Part shown: in pieces, positions 10,501-20,597 of the stretch
Numbering within the stretch: the stretch's first letter is position 1
How the letters are laid out: each line of letters starts with the position of its first letter
Source: Rapana venosa
Lineage: Eukaryota; Mollusca; Gastropoda; Neogastropoda; Muricidae
DNA length: 64,000 bases
NCBI GenBank assembly: GCA_028751875.1
Contig: CM054159.1
Coordinates: 5,147,719-5,211,718 of the forward strand
Direction: 5' to 3'
The notes under the pieces: model-generated
What the model saw: only the letters and a program-made list of their open reading frames with translations
Database searches by the model: none
What the model was told of the DNA's origin: nothing
Made by a program: the position numbers and the translations under genes

Positions 10501-11735
10501 CTCATCCTGCTCTATAACCACTGTGCACACTGTCTTTCCTTGTTACTGAGCTGCCCGTCAGAAAGTTCACCTATTGATTCCCAACAACAACAACAGTAGC
10601 AGAAACAGCAGCAGCCAACAGCCAGAAGCTCTCCCTGCTCACTTTTAGCTCGGACCCCCAGGAATAACTGGTCAGTGGTAAACAGGGCCACCGTGCCAAC
10701 CTTTGCTGTGTGGGGGACGTATCATGCCGTGCGACATCGCTAGCTTGTTTTGCTTCCATTTGGGTTCGTGTTGTTTTGGTTCTGTCTTTTTGGGGGGTTT
10801 GTTTTGTTGGGGGGCCTTTTAAAGTGGAAGGTTAGATTTAGTGCTTTGGAGTGTTGTTTGTGCTGTCTTTCTTCTCTGTCTCTCTCTCCCCCTCTCTATC
10901 TCTCTCCCTCTCTCTGTCTTTCTGCTTTTGTGGCTGGGAGTAACTGTTCTCTGACTGTATGTCTGTGTCTGTCTTTGTCTTTCTGTCTCTGTCTATTTCT
11001 CTGCCTCTCTGTCTGCTGGGTTGGGTTTTTGTTATTGTTGCTGCTGGTTTCATCTTCTGTGATGTTCCTGTCCCGCTGTTCCCTCATCACTTATGTCACT
11101 TCCCTAGAGTTGGAAGTCCACAGGGAGCCTATCAATGTCAGGCCACCATAGAGCCACCGACCATATAGATTCTGCACTGCTGCTGGACACCACCTACAAA
11201 TCCAGTTACTGACAACAGTATTAGCTCAGTCATGGAACCAGACTGGGTGAGATGCCCACCCACCCAGGATGATGGCTACCACCACCACAACGTCCATCCA
11301 GTGAACTTCTCCCAGCAAAACTTTAATCCTGAAGGCTTTGATGCAAACTCACCACAAGCACAGAAGTGGATCAAAACCTGCGCCTTCAGTAACCAGTTCA
11401 TGACCGAATTTCGATGCTCTAACAACGAATGGCTTTCTCTCTGTCTTCGTTCTACCCATCCTCAAAGCTATTGACCACACAGTGCACAACTCCAACATCG
11501 CTCAGTCAAGAGTGCTGAAATTAGCTCGCCCCTTCCTTTTACCATGTCCAAGCGTAATCAGTTCCTGCTATAATTAGCACCGGCTGACCCCCCCAGCTTG
11601 GCTGGAATGGGATGGGATGGATAGCAGCTGAGAGCAGCTGAAAGTGGGGTGAATTGGACAGCTGTGACCACCTCTTCAGTTAATTGTCAGAGGAGAAACT
11701 CACTGCTCTGACCTTTCTGTGGTTTTTTGCCCCCT
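10501..11735. other. Unassigned region, no supported gene
   Basis: Mixed-complexity DNA with a CT-rich portion at 10860-11015. The only frame with balanced composition is 11232-11474 (+). Its predicted 80 residues (containing NFNPEGFDANSPQAQKW) match no family I recognise, so it may be a decayed exon or transposon piece. Confidence 0.45.
11232..11474 (+). CDS. Unrecognised 80-codon ORF, doubtful
   Basis: An ATG-initiated frame with balanced amino-acid composition (EPDWVRCPPTQDDGYHHH, then SPQAQKWIKTCAF and FRCSNNEWLSLC), unlike the low-complexity frames nearby. I see no domain, signal peptide or membrane span. There is no paralogue in the window to test for constraint. It could be a fragment of an unidentified transposon ORF or a chance frame. 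Confidence 0.15.
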   Translation: MEPDWVRCPPTQDDGYHHHNVHPVNFSQQNFNPEGFDANSPQAQKWIKTCAFSNQFMTEFRCSNNEWLSLCLRSTHPQSY

Positions 11736-12039
11736 TCTGTGTTCTAACCGTCTCTAAACTGCATCAGCCATCTCTCAAGGAATCCTGCAGTCAGCATGGC
11801 GGATCATGGAACATCGATCTTGGACGACCTGCAACCTGCGTGATTGATTGTCTCCCCTACCTCTAATAGCCCTTCCCCTTTGCTTCTTAAAGCCTGTAAC
11901 CCCTCGTGGCCTTTCTCATTTCCCTCCATCACTCTCTTTACAGCTGCGCTATCAGGGAAAGGTCTTTATTGCCTCCATGGAGTCATTGCTTCTCTCCCCC
12001 TGCTGGGTCATTAAAGACCTCTGCAGTGGGGTTGGTTTA
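11736..12039 (+). repeat. Block X, copy 1
   Basis: About 300 bp that recurs at 16060-16363 (nearly identical) and at 19001-19246 (diverged). It contains a short ATG frame (MADHGTSILDDLQPA), whose equivalent in copy 3 reads MPEHGLSVLDSLQPA. It ends with a stretch rich in CTCTCC and TGGGTCATTAAAGA. The function is unknown. Confidence 0.85.
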
Positions 12040-12237
12040 GGGGACAATGGGGTGGGTGGGTGGGGGTGGGGGGGTTGAGGTGAAGGAAGGGGGTGAGTGG
12101 GGAAGGGATGACCTTTAGCTCTCTTTACAAGTGGCTGTCTGATGTTGAGTGTTCTGATGTTTTTTGGTTGGTTGCTTTGTTGTTAGTCTTTTGTAAGACA
12201 AAAGATGTGAGTCATAGTTATTTTCACTCTGTGTGTA

Positions 12238-12269
<32 letters not shown>

Positions 12270-12681
12270 CGGACGCGCGCACGTGTGGCATGTGATAAAG
12301 TCTGTCAGACTGTATCATCATCATCATCATCATCATCATCATGTTCCTCGTCATTGTCCTCATTGACATTCCTTGTTTTTTCGTTATCATCATTATTAAT
12401 GTCATTGTTATCATCTGTGTGTGGGTTTTTTGTTTTTTGTTCCTCAGCTAAAGCGCTGAGGTTCACAATTAATAATGATATGCTGCATTAAGGTAACCGC
12501 ATACCTACTTCGGGGATGGTTTCTAAACACAACACCAATGTGCACACACTTTTGAAAATAATGTTGTTCATTCATTCCTACCAGCACACGTTAGCATACG
12601 TTTTAAAAAGGAGGAATGGGTTTTTAACTTGTGTGTAAAATGTTATGTGTGCATTCACACATGGAACTTCAGTTTGTGCCA
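12040..12681. other. Spacer with GT and ATC microsatellites and a short hairpin
   Basis: G-rich tract at 12045-12110; (GT)n at about 12229-12263; (ATC)n at about 12312-12342. Around 12442-12463, CCTCAGC and GCTGAGG form a 7-bp inverted repeat next to a T-rich run. No gene seen. Confidence 0.6.
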
Positions 12682-12830
12682 TCATCTGAAAGACTTTCTT
12701 GCAAGTGGAGTCATTTCTGATGTTAACTCCAGGGGAAAAATGCCCTTGAAGGGGTACCTGGGTAGGTGGCTCAATCCTAGGCTGTCAGATCAAGAGAGCA
12801 ATGCTCTACCCACTAGGCTATCCCATCCCC
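12682..12830 (-). mobile_element. SINE-A head fragment
   Basis: The reverse complement begins GGGGATGGGATAGCCTAGTGG and runs through a degenerate B-box region to the spacer with GAGTTAACATCAGAAATGAC. It stops at the start of the central motif, so only the head and spacer remain. Confidence 0.72.
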
Positions 12831-13118
12831 CGATCAGTGATATCTTCATCATCAAAAATAGCAGCACCCACATTACATTTATAATAACGATAAGCAAGAG
12901 TTTTATGTTTAGCCTGATATGCAACAGTCTCATTTTCTCAATTGCTCGCCATCTCAATGGCTTTCTGTGTACTCTCACTCTCTTTCTTTATTCTTCTTTC
13001 CTGTAGAAAGGCCCCAAAATATAGACACCTAGAGCTACTACAGCCAGAATTATTAAAATTCAGATCCAAGCAGGTAGGAAAGAAAGTAGAATATGCAAGT
13101 GAAGGAAAATGAACATCC
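12831..13118. other. Unassigned spacer
   Basis: AT-rich unique-looking DNA; no gene or transposon motif seen. Confidence 0.45.
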
Positions 13119-13317
13119 CTCATGGAAATGCCAGGGGCCTGTCAGTATAAATAGCATCCCCACCTAGAGGAAATTCTATGTTAGGTATCCCCTTTTTTTC
13201 TATCCTCTCTTTGTTCCTGCATTATTTCTTTTCTTCTTTTCACCTCCTTCGTGTCTGTTTTCTGTCTTCTTGCTCCATTCATCTGCCTTTTTTCCCCCCA
13301 GAAAGACTTAAAAAATA
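13119..13317 (+). repeat. Segment P, copy 1 (left flank of GAA array)
   Basis: About 200 bp matching 50815-51015. Shared words include GGCCTGTCA-TATAAA, TTTTCTATCC, CACCTCCTTC and TTTTCTG, then an AGAAA-ACTTAAA junction. In both places it lies just upstream of an imperfect GAA array, so the two loci are paralogous. Confidence 0.75.
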
Positions 13318-14135
13318 AACGAAGAATTGAGAAGAAGAATTACAAAGAAGAAGAAGAATTGCGAAGAAGAGGAATGCAAAGAAGAATAATGTAAAGAAGA
13401 AAAGGAATTGCGAAGAAGAAGAATGCAAAGAAGGAGAAGAATTGCGAAGAAGAAGAAGAATTGCGAAGAAGAAGAAGAAGAAGAGTGCACAGAAGGAGAA
13501 GAAAGAGACAAATTGCAAAGAAGAAGAATTGCGAAGAAGAATTGTGAAGAATTGAGGAGAAGAATTGCAAAGAATTGCGATGAAGAAGAATTGCAAAGAA
13601 GAAGAAGAAAAAAGAAGAAGAAGAAGAAGAAGAGAAGAGAAGAAGAAGAAGAAGAAGAAGAAGAAGAAGAAGAAGAAGAAGAAGATGAAGAAGAAGAAAA
13701 GAAGAAGAAGAAAGAAAGAAAAGAAGAAGAAGAAGAAGAAGAAGAAGAAGAAGAAGAAGAAGAAGAATTGCGAAGAAGAAGAAGAATTGCGAAGAATTGC
13801 GAAGAATTGCGAAGAATTGCGAAGAAGAAGAAGAAGAAGAAGAAGAAGAAGAAGAAGAAGAAGAAGAAGAACAAGAAGAACAAGAAGAACAAGAAGAGTG
13901 CAAAGAAGGAGAAGAAGGAGACAAATTGCAAAGAAGAAGAATTGCGAAGAAGAGGAATTGTGAAGAATTGAGGAGAAGAATTGCGAAGAATTGCAAAGAA
14001 GGAGAAGAAGGAGACAAGTTCCAAAGTAGAAAAATTAAAAAGAAGAATTGTGAAGAATTGAGAAGAAGAATTGCGAAGAATTGCGAAGGAGAAGAATTGC
14101 AAGGAGAAGAATTTCGAAGAAGAAGAAGAAGACAG
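13318..14135. repeat. (GAA)n array with GAATTGCGAAGAA variants
   Basis: About 820 bp of GAA repeat with regularly interspersed TTGCGAAGAA, TTGCAAAGAA and GGAGAAG variants. A block of about 85 bp containing GGAGACAAATTGCAAAG recurs near 13490-13580, 13905-13995 and 14001-14090. All six frames give low-complexity products (poly-Glu/Lys/Arg, or Ser/Phe on the minus strand); I reject these as genes. Confidence 0.95.
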
Positions 14136-14168
14136 AAAGAAAGAAACTGGGAGGAAATAAGATACCAC

Positions 14169-14388
14169 GTAATCTACTTTTGCCCTCCATCATCCTTCCC
14201 AGCCAGCTATAAACAGCAGCAGGCAGAACAAGCCTGTGTCTGGTCTGGCTGTCCAGGAGTCATCCCTGGGTGAATAATTCAGTTCCCTGTCAGTGGATCA
14301 CACCCACAGAGCTATAGGGAACCCAAACAATGGTAGCTCTGACTGCCAACTTCAGGGGGGTTGAGGAAATTGTTTTCTGAATGCAGAA
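14169..14388 (+). repeat. Block Y, copy 1
   Basis: About 220 bp recurring at 17601-17820 with about eight differences, and in diverged form at 21514-21672. It carries AGCTATAAACAGCAGC, CAGTGGATCACACCCACAG and CTATAGGGAACCCAAACAA. No ORF of note. It alternates with block X. Confidence 0.88.
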
Positions 14389-14638
14389 GGACGGAGGAAG
14401 CTCTAGTGTGTGTGTGTGTGTGGTTCTGTCGTTCTATCAGTCCTTCTGTGTCTCTGTCTGTGTCTGTCTGTATGTCTGTTTGTTTATCTGTGTGTGTGTG
14501 CGTGTGTTTGTGTGTGTGTGTGTGTGTGGGGGGGGGGGGTGTCTCTCTCTCCCTGCTTGCATGCCTGTCCCTGAGTGAGTGTGTGTGTGTGTGTGTGTGT
14601 GTGCGTGTGTTTGTGTGTGTTTGTGTGTGTGCGTGTGC

Positions 14639-14669
<31 letters not shown>

Positions 14670-14810
14670 CACGTGCATATATGCGTGCGTGTGTGTGTGT
14701 GTGCATGCGTGTGTGCATTTGTCTGTCTGTCTGTCTGTCTCCGTGTCCTCTGTCTGTCTGTCTCTCTGTCTGTTTGTCAGTCTCTGTGCCTCTTCCAGTA
14801 GGAAAGTAGA
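14389..14810. repeat. (GT)n / (TGTC)n microsatellite complex
   Basis: Interrupted GT repeats, a G run at about 14528, more GT, then TGTC repeats to about 14790. Cys/Val frames here are artefacts. Confidence 0.95.
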
Positions 14811-15002
14811 ATGAAATACTTAAAAAAACAACACCACTGTTACTATAAATGCTTTTTATAGAATATAATATAGGAGAACTCATCACAATCGAAAACAGCG
14901 CAGCACAAAACTATACAATATATTACAATTGTCCTTCAGACCATAAAGAATGGAACAGAAATGTTGTTGCTTTTTTTTATATACGACTGGCTAATAGTTA
15001 CA
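14811..15002. other. Unassigned AT-rich spacer
   Basis: No gene seen. TAATAGTTACA at 14992-15002 may be the left target-site repeat of the SINE-B that follows; TAATGGTTGCA at 15484-15494 would be its partner, with 9 of 11 bases alike. Confidence 0.5.
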
Positions 15003-15483
15003 GGGACGGGACAGCTCAGTGGTCGGAGCGCTTGCTTTTCCCAAGCCAATGTTAAGCAGCATTGAGCATGGTTACCAAAGAGTAAGTGGGTACCTGCCCT
15101 CTTTAGGGTCAGGGAAGGTAAAGCAAGGAGGGAGAGAAGATGGGCACTGCCCTCAATATGCTGGCCCCTAGAAAAGCTGAGGTATCTGATGCCTCACTCC
15201 CTTACAGTCCTTCGGATGAGACTATAAGCCGAGGCCCCGTGTTTGAACGCATGCAGAACATCTTGCACACACGTTAAATCCTGTTCCGCTTTTCGGAAGA
15301 GTAGGCCATTGTGTGCTGGGGGAAACAGATGACAAAATTTACAAAACCACACACACACGGGGACTGGATGTAAAAATGCACATGAGTGCTTATTCCATTA
15401 TCCTCGATATAAAAGAATAAATAAAGAAAGAAAGAAAGAAACGGCCACATAGGTTATGGGACACCTTTACCTACTTTACCTTG
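15003..15483 (+). mobile_element. SINE-B copy interrupted by a nested SINE tail
   Basis: The head reads GGGACGGGACAGCTCAG then GCGCTTGC, continuing into GTTAAGCAGCATTGAGCATGG. The rest of the 5S-like box is partly deleted. The body runs to about 15206, is broken by a SINE-A tail module (15207-15440), and resumes at 15441 with GGTTATGGGACACCTTTACC, the normal SINE-B end. Confidence 0.85.
15207..15440 (+). mobile_element. SINE-A tail module, headless, nested in SINE-B
   Basis: Starts at TCCTTCGGATGAGACTATAA and runs through the whole tail to ATATAAAAGAATAAA and a (GAAA)n end. The tRNA-like head is absent. Its position inside SINE-B makes it the younger of the two. Confidence 0.88.
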
Positions 15484-15572
15484 TAATGGTTGCAGGATGT
15501 CTTTGGTCTACTCTAGACTTACCGTAACCAGTGTACAGGGCGTCACCTAATTATGATTATATTTCTATCTTT

Positions 15573-15905
15573 CCTTTATTCTTTTATATCGAGAATAATG
15601 GAATAAGCATTCATGTGCTTTTTTACATCTAGTCCCCCTGTGTATGTGGTTTTGTAAATTTTGTCATCTGTTCCCACCAGCACACAATGGCCTACTCTTA
15701 CGGAAAGCGGAACAGGATTTAACGTGTGCGCAAGATGTTCTGCGTATGTTCGCACACAGGGCCTCGGTTTATAGTCTCATCCGAAGGGGGGATTGGAGTC
15801 GGCACTGATGTTAACTCCAGAGGAAAAAATCCTCTTGAACGGGATTCGAACCCGGGTCGTCATATTGCGAGCGCAATGTTCTAACCACTAGGCCATTCCG
15901 TCCCA
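15573..15905 (-). mobile_element. SINE-A, full-length
   Basis: The reverse complement has the complete head (GGGACGGAATGGCCTAGTGG), B box, spacer with GAGTTAACATCAG, central motif and tail. It is flanked by imperfect direct repeats of about 40 bp (15530-15569 and 15902-15945), longer than usual SINE target-site duplications. Confidence 0.86.
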
Positions 15906-16059
15906 GTGTACACTGCATCAGCTGAATAATTCTGATTATATTTCTTTTTGTAACCATTGCACATCTAATCAAGAACAGAAAAAGGTTAATGTAATGGCCC
16001 TCTCATCAGTAATTGTTAGATAAAAATGTCGATGTTATAACCCTTGGTGTACTTTGCTC

Positions 16060-16363
16060 TCTGTGTTCTAACCGTCTCTAAAATGCATCAGCCATCTTCC
16101 AAGGAAACCTGCAGTCAGCATGGCGGATCATGGAACATCGATCTTGGACGACCTGTAACCTGCGTGATTGATTGTCTCCCCAACCTCTAATAGCCCTTCC
16201 CCTTTGCTTCTTAAAGCCTGTAACCCCTCGTGGCCTTTCTCATTTCCCTCCATCACTCTCTTTACAGCTGCGCTATCAGGGAAAGCTCTTTATTGCCTCC
16301 ATGGAGTCATTGCTTCTCTCCCCCTGCTGGGTCATTAAAGAGCTGTGCAGTAGGGTTTGGTTA
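16060..16363 (+). repeat. Block X, copy 2
   Basis: Nearly identical to copy 1 (11736-12039). The small ATG frame is shortened by a CAA to TAA change (…ILDDL then stop). This argues against strict coding constraint on its end. Confidence 0.88.
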
Positions 16364-16699
16364 TGAAATAATGTGGTTAGGGAGAGAGGGAGGGAGAGAA
16401 GGGAAAGAGGGAGAGAGGTGGGAGAAAGGGGAGGGCAGTGAAAGGGTGACCTTTTCTGTGAAACTGGCTTTCTGTTGTTTAGTTTTTGTTTGCTTGCTTT
16501 TTGGATTTTTTTCTTCTGGAATTTTCCAAACATGAATACAGCTATGTTAATTGTGGGCCGAAACAGTTGCATACACAGATATCTCACTGTTGGTGAACCT
16601 CGCTAGGAGCACTAGTTGAGAAAGCAAAGAAAATATTTTCTGGAAGAGAGAAGTAATGTGATGACTATGCGTGAGTGTGACATACATATATCCACTCCC
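16364..16699. other. Unassigned, GA-rich start
   Basis: A GGGAGA-rich tract at 16378-16440, then unique DNA with GTTGGTGAACCTCGCTAGG near 16590. No gene seen. Confidence 0.5.
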
Positions 16700-16843
16700 A
16701 CAAAAGTTACTCGGATGAGACTATAAACCGAAGCCTCGTGTACAACGCAGGCAAAAATATCTTGCACACACGTTAAAAACCGTTCTTCCTTTTGGGAAGA
16801 GTATATATAGATATGTGTGTGGTGTGTGTGTGTGTGTGTGTGT

Positions 16844-16901
<58 letters not shown>

Positions 16902-16960
16902 GTGTGTGTGTGTGTGGTGTTGTTTGTTTGTGTGTGTGCGCGTGTCTTTGTCTGTGTGTG
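16700..16960 (+). mobile_element. SINE-A tail fragment cut by a (GT)n expansion
   Basis: 16700-16801 matches the central motif and the first part of the tail (GGATGAGACTATAAACCGAA to GGGAAGAGTA). The rest is replaced by a (GT)n tract (16816-16945). Confidence 0.75.
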
Positions 16961-17600
16961 TGCACATGTACCTGCTTATCAAACTGCAACATCACAATCA
17001 TCATCATTCTCACCATTTTCATCATCATCATCATAATCATCATCGTCATCATCCTCACCCTTTTTCTGTGTAATCACGACATCCTTCATCTTTCCATTAT
17101 CCTCACCACCAATATCATTACTGCCAATGTCATCGGTAGTGCCAATAGAGTCTGCAACTGCAATATCTTCCTTATTTTTTGTTGTTATGACATTTTTCAT
17201 GAAAACTATACAGACTTAGGAAGAGTGACACAATATAGCAGATCACGATAAGGCACAAGAAAGAAATTTCCGTAAGAGCTCACCATCTTGTTTTCTGTCT
17301 GCTTCTGCTAACTCTTGCTTCTTAATCCGTTTGAGAAGAAAGGAAAAATAAAGACATACGGGGCTCTTTTTACCAAAACTATCAGAATTCGAAAGGAGTC
17401 ATATTAAATCCCTGAAGTTGGTATTTATCTACTTTAATAAGGGGTGAAAACAGCCACATAAATAAATACGAAAAATTTCACTATTTAGTGAACCTCAGAG
17501 CTCTCGCCGAGGAACAAAAAATCGTTATAAAGAAGAGAGAAAAAGCAAAAGGTAGAGAAAATGAAAAGGAAAAGGACATGGTGGAGGGATGGGAAGTCCT
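16961..17600. other. (ATC)n-rich and unassigned DNA
   Basis: (ATC)n-like repeats at about 16990-17060. The remainder is AT-rich without a gene. Near 17488-17520 the sequence resembles, in inverted orientation, the T-rich/CCTC...GAGG hairpin at 12437-12468. Confidence 0.5.
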
Positions 17601-17820
17601 GTAATCTACTTTTGCCCTCCATCTTCCTTCCCAGCCAGCTATAAACAGCAGCACGCAGAACAAGCCTGTGTCTGGTCTGGCTGTCTAGGAGTCATCCCTG
17701 GGTGAATAATTCAGTTCTCTGTCAGTGGATCACACCCACAGAGCTATAGGGAACCCAAACAATGGTAGCTCTGACCGCCAACTTCAGGGAAGCTGAGGAA
17801 ATTGTTTTCTGAATGCAGAA
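17601..17820 (+). repeat. Block Y, copy 2
   Basis: About eight differences from copy 1 across roughly 220 bp, including the same right end TTCTGAATGCAGAA. Confidence 0.88.
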
Positions 17821-18284
17821 CCAAAAAAAAACAAACCTCACCCTCGCCATTTCTGTGCTTTTATCCCTCTGTGTCTTTGCATTTCTCGTATGTTCGTTTA
17901 TCTGTCTGTCTGTCAGTCTTTCTCCCTGTCTTCCTTTTTTTGTTGTTATCTTTCGAGGAAAGCAGAATGACCTGTATGTAGCACAGCCTGTCTTTTTTTG
18001 TCTTGTTTTACTCCCTGAAGAGGGTTAGGGGCATGATGCGGAATTTTTCAGATCATGCGTATTAATCAAGTTGAGCCTGGTGGAGCTTGTCCCTCTCAAG
18101 GCACAGAGTGCATGCTAGGTATTGTTATGTTTCCGAAGCCCACTGAAAACTTATATGAATATACAAGATCTTAACCATCCGTACTAAATCTTTTACATTC
18201 TTATAATGTCAGCATCAAGAATTAAAACACGAGAGCAGGTCAGCACTTGAAGTTGATCCAAGAGGTTGTTAAAACCCCCCAGAA
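17821..18284. other. Unassigned DNA
   Basis: CT-rich to about 17940, then unique-looking sequence. No gene seen. The later part could be the body of the SINE-like element whose head lies at 18285-18392. Confidence 0.4.
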
Positions 18285-18392
18285 AACCTCATTTTTGTCA
18301 ATCAGAAACCATGGCCAAGATTTGAACCCACGACTTCCAGACCCAGGGGGATGAAAGTCCAACGTTCTGTCTATCCAGTTATTGCGTCCATC
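18285..18392 (-). mobile_element. tRNA-like SINE head of a different type
   Basis: The reverse complement reads GGACGCAATAACTGGATAGA, a stretch ending CCAGACTTCC-like arms, and a B box near GGGTTCAAATC. This is a tRNA-like arrangement not shared with SINE-A, B or C. The extent of its body is unclear. Confidence 0.45.
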
Positions 18393-18529
18393 AACAAAAC
18401 AGTATCACGAATACAACCTCAGCATCCACTTGATGTAACTGAATTGAACTTATTCTAATTGCCCTTCATGCATAGGATGATTAACATGTTTTTGACTTGA
18501 CTTGACTTTGACTTGAACTCACGCTCTGT

Positions 18530-18930
18530 TACTGTCAGGCTATCGGTGGTCTAGAGGTAACGCGCCTGCCTAGAACGCGAAAAGTCCGGGTCTGAAGTGT
18601 GCGGTGGTTCGAATCCTGTTTCGACCCGAAACTTGTCCCCCATCCATTAGACCATGAGTGGTGGTCTGGGCGCTTGTCTTTCGGATAAGACTATGAACCG
18701 ATGTCTCGTACGTTACACATAATTATTTAGTGCACTTAAAAGAACAAGAGAGTTGTCCCAGGCAAAAATCTGTAGAAAAAAGCTACTCTGATAGGGAAAC
18801 AAATACAGTTACAGACCAGAAAAAAAGAAAACAAAATGAGTGGCGCTGCTCTTGTGGCGACACGCTCTCCCCGGATGGAGAGCAGCCCGAATTTCATGCA
18901 GAGAAATCTTCCGTGACTTAAAGATATAAC
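18530..18930 (+). mobile_element. SINE-C, full-length
   Basis: A box TGGTCTAGAGGTAA at 18547-18560; B box GGTTCGAATCC at 18606-18616. The central motif is CTTTCGGATAAGACTATGAA near 18678-18700. The body has GAGAGTTGTCCCAGGC and GTGGCGCTGCTC and ends GAATTTCATGCAGAGAAATC. It is followed by AAATA repeats. A TTGAC-repeat tract (18493-18525) precedes it, resembling a LINE 3' tail. Confidence 0.85.
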
Positions 18931-19000
18931 TAAATAAATAAATAAAATAAATAGATAAATACGAGGCTGCTGCTCTGGCAACTTGGCTGTTTTGCTCCTT

Positions 19001-19246
19001 GTGTTCTGGACTCTCCCAATGTATCAGCTGTCTTGCAAGGAGGCTTGCAGTAAACATGCCTGAACACGGACTATCGGTCTTAGACAGCCTGCAACCTGCA
19101 ATCTGTGTGATTGATTGTTTTCCTTCCTCCCTCCTACGTTCAGCCCAATTTCCTTCCATTCTAAAAGCCTTTACCCCCCCTTGTGGCCTGTTTCATTTCC
19201 GCATCATACTCTTTTTTTAAGCTGCGCTATTGGAGAAAGCTCTTTC
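19001..19246 (+). repeat. Block X, copy 3 (diverged)
   Basis: Alignable to copies 1 and 2 over GTGTTCT, GCAGT-AACATG, CTGCAACCTGC, GTGATTGATTG and AGCTGCGCTAT. The small ATG frame remains open here (MPEHGLSVLDSLQPAICVID). Confidence 0.78.
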
Positions 19247-19364
19247 ATGTTCATCCAGTGATATTTCTATCTTGATCATAACACAAAAAAATTTGCGGTC
19301 AGGCTGGTAAAGATTAGTTGGTTGATGGAACGAAAGGGAACATTTTTTTTAGGGATAGTGGCTT

Positions 19365-19735
19365 TAATAATAATAATGATGACGTATGGATTTTATATAG
19401 TGCTGAATCTTGCAAAGCAATAAATCAAAACTCTTACATGAAATCATTTACACTTATGCAATCATCCATGAATAAAATAAAAAAAGATTTATCAATATCA
19501 CACACACACACACACACACAAACGCGCGCGCGCGCACACACCGCGCGTGCATGCACAGCATGCCTATGCATGGTAATGGAGATTGGGGTGGCCGTTGAAG
19601 AGTATGGATAGATAATGAGAGGGAAGATCTTAGGAAGGAAATAAATGTGTTTTGAGGCTGGATTTGAAAGTATCGAATGTAGGCTTGTGGCGAAGGGACA
19701 GATGGAGGTCATTCCAGGTGATTTGTGATACTTAG
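19365..19735 (-). mobile_element. L2-like LINE 3' end
   Basis: On the minus strand: the end of the ORF (FATSLHSILSNPASKHIYF, the degenerate C-terminus also seen at 46.1 kb), a 3' UTR with a (TG)n tract (CA on the plus strand, 19500-19540), then ATAAAATCC and an (ATT)n-type end at 19365-19380. Only about 370 bp remain. Confidence 0.72.
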
Positions 19736-19955
19736 TGGCTGTTTATTAGTTTGTGTGTTGGTTTTCATTTGGCATGACAAAACTCAGTGCTTAGTGCAAT
19801 GAAATTGTCATCTGATGGTAGCCTAAAGTACAGGCCTGAGTCTCCTTTGTAATAATCATTCTTCCCCCATCCCCCTTTTTTGTTGCTTAGCTTAGAACTC
19901 CAAGGTTCAGCAATGGTGTTCTTTCGCGTAAGTGACCGTTTTTACCCACCATTGA
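19736..19955. other. Unassigned spacer
   Basis: No gene seen. Around 19878-19914 a TTTTTTGTTG...AAGGTTCAGCAATGG word resembles the hairpin-associated motif at 12437-12468. Confidence 0.4.
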
Positions 19956-20002
19956 GGTAGTATTCGATCTGTTTTTACAATATATAGCGCTATATTAATT
20001 CC

Positions 20003-20040
<38 letters not shown>

Positions 20041-20042
20041 TC
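19956..20042 (+). mobile_element. L2-like 3' end with (ATT)n tail
   Basis: Contains ATATAGCGCTATATTAATTC followed by about 13 ATT repeats. This is the same terminal word as the L2-like element at 62.07 kb (there in minus orientation). Confidence 0.75.
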
Positions 20043-20139
20043 ATTCTAACTTTGGGGATGGTGACTAAAACAATACGGGACATCTGTAGGCATGCTGTGT
20101 TTTTAGAAAAACCTGTCATCCGATCCTTTCAGCTCTCAA

Positions 20140-20490
20140 TTGCCTACTCTTTTGAAAGGCAGCACAGGCTTTTAATGTGTGCGCAAGATGTTCTGCGAGC
20201 CTTTGCACACTGGACCTCGGTCTCATCTGAAGGACTTCTGAGGCAATGGATTAACACGGTAGCCGTCAGTCTCAGAAGACTATGGAGTTGCGCTCTAGGT
20301 GTTTAATTCTGGTACAGCGTCGGCTGTGGCTGGCCAGTCCCACACGGGAATGACAGACAGTCCCTATGATTGGGAATGGACTAAGTACTGATGATAACTC
20401 CACTTAAACAGGCGCCACAGTAGCGGTTCAATTCCGTGCCCTCAGATCTTGAACGTAACACTCTAACCACTAGGGTATCCTGCACTCCCC
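20140..20490 (-). mobile_element. Degenerate SINE-A with about 120-bp insertion
   Basis: The tail part (20140-20240) and head part (20363-20490, ending GGATACCCTAGTGGTTAGAG on the minus strand) are in the same orientation. They are separated by about 120 bp containing GTCAGTCTCAGAAGACTATG and unrelated to other copies. Confidence 0.62.
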
Positions 20491-20597
20491 CCACCACACA
20501 CACACCTATGATGCTCATTCAATAGGAGGTACCTACTACAAGAGATAGAATCAACACAATAGAACTGACTCCAGGCTCCCTAAAGTTCAAGTTCAGT

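Noticed and set aside
13308..14168. 286-codon Ser/Phe/Leu frame opposite a Glu/Lys frame
   Set aside because: Both strands of an imperfect GAA array; no protein family.
14361..14801. Cys-rich frames (CVCVCV) that might suggest a small cysteine-rich secreted peptide
   Set aside because: Pure GT-repeat translation; no signal peptide with a mature cysteine framework.
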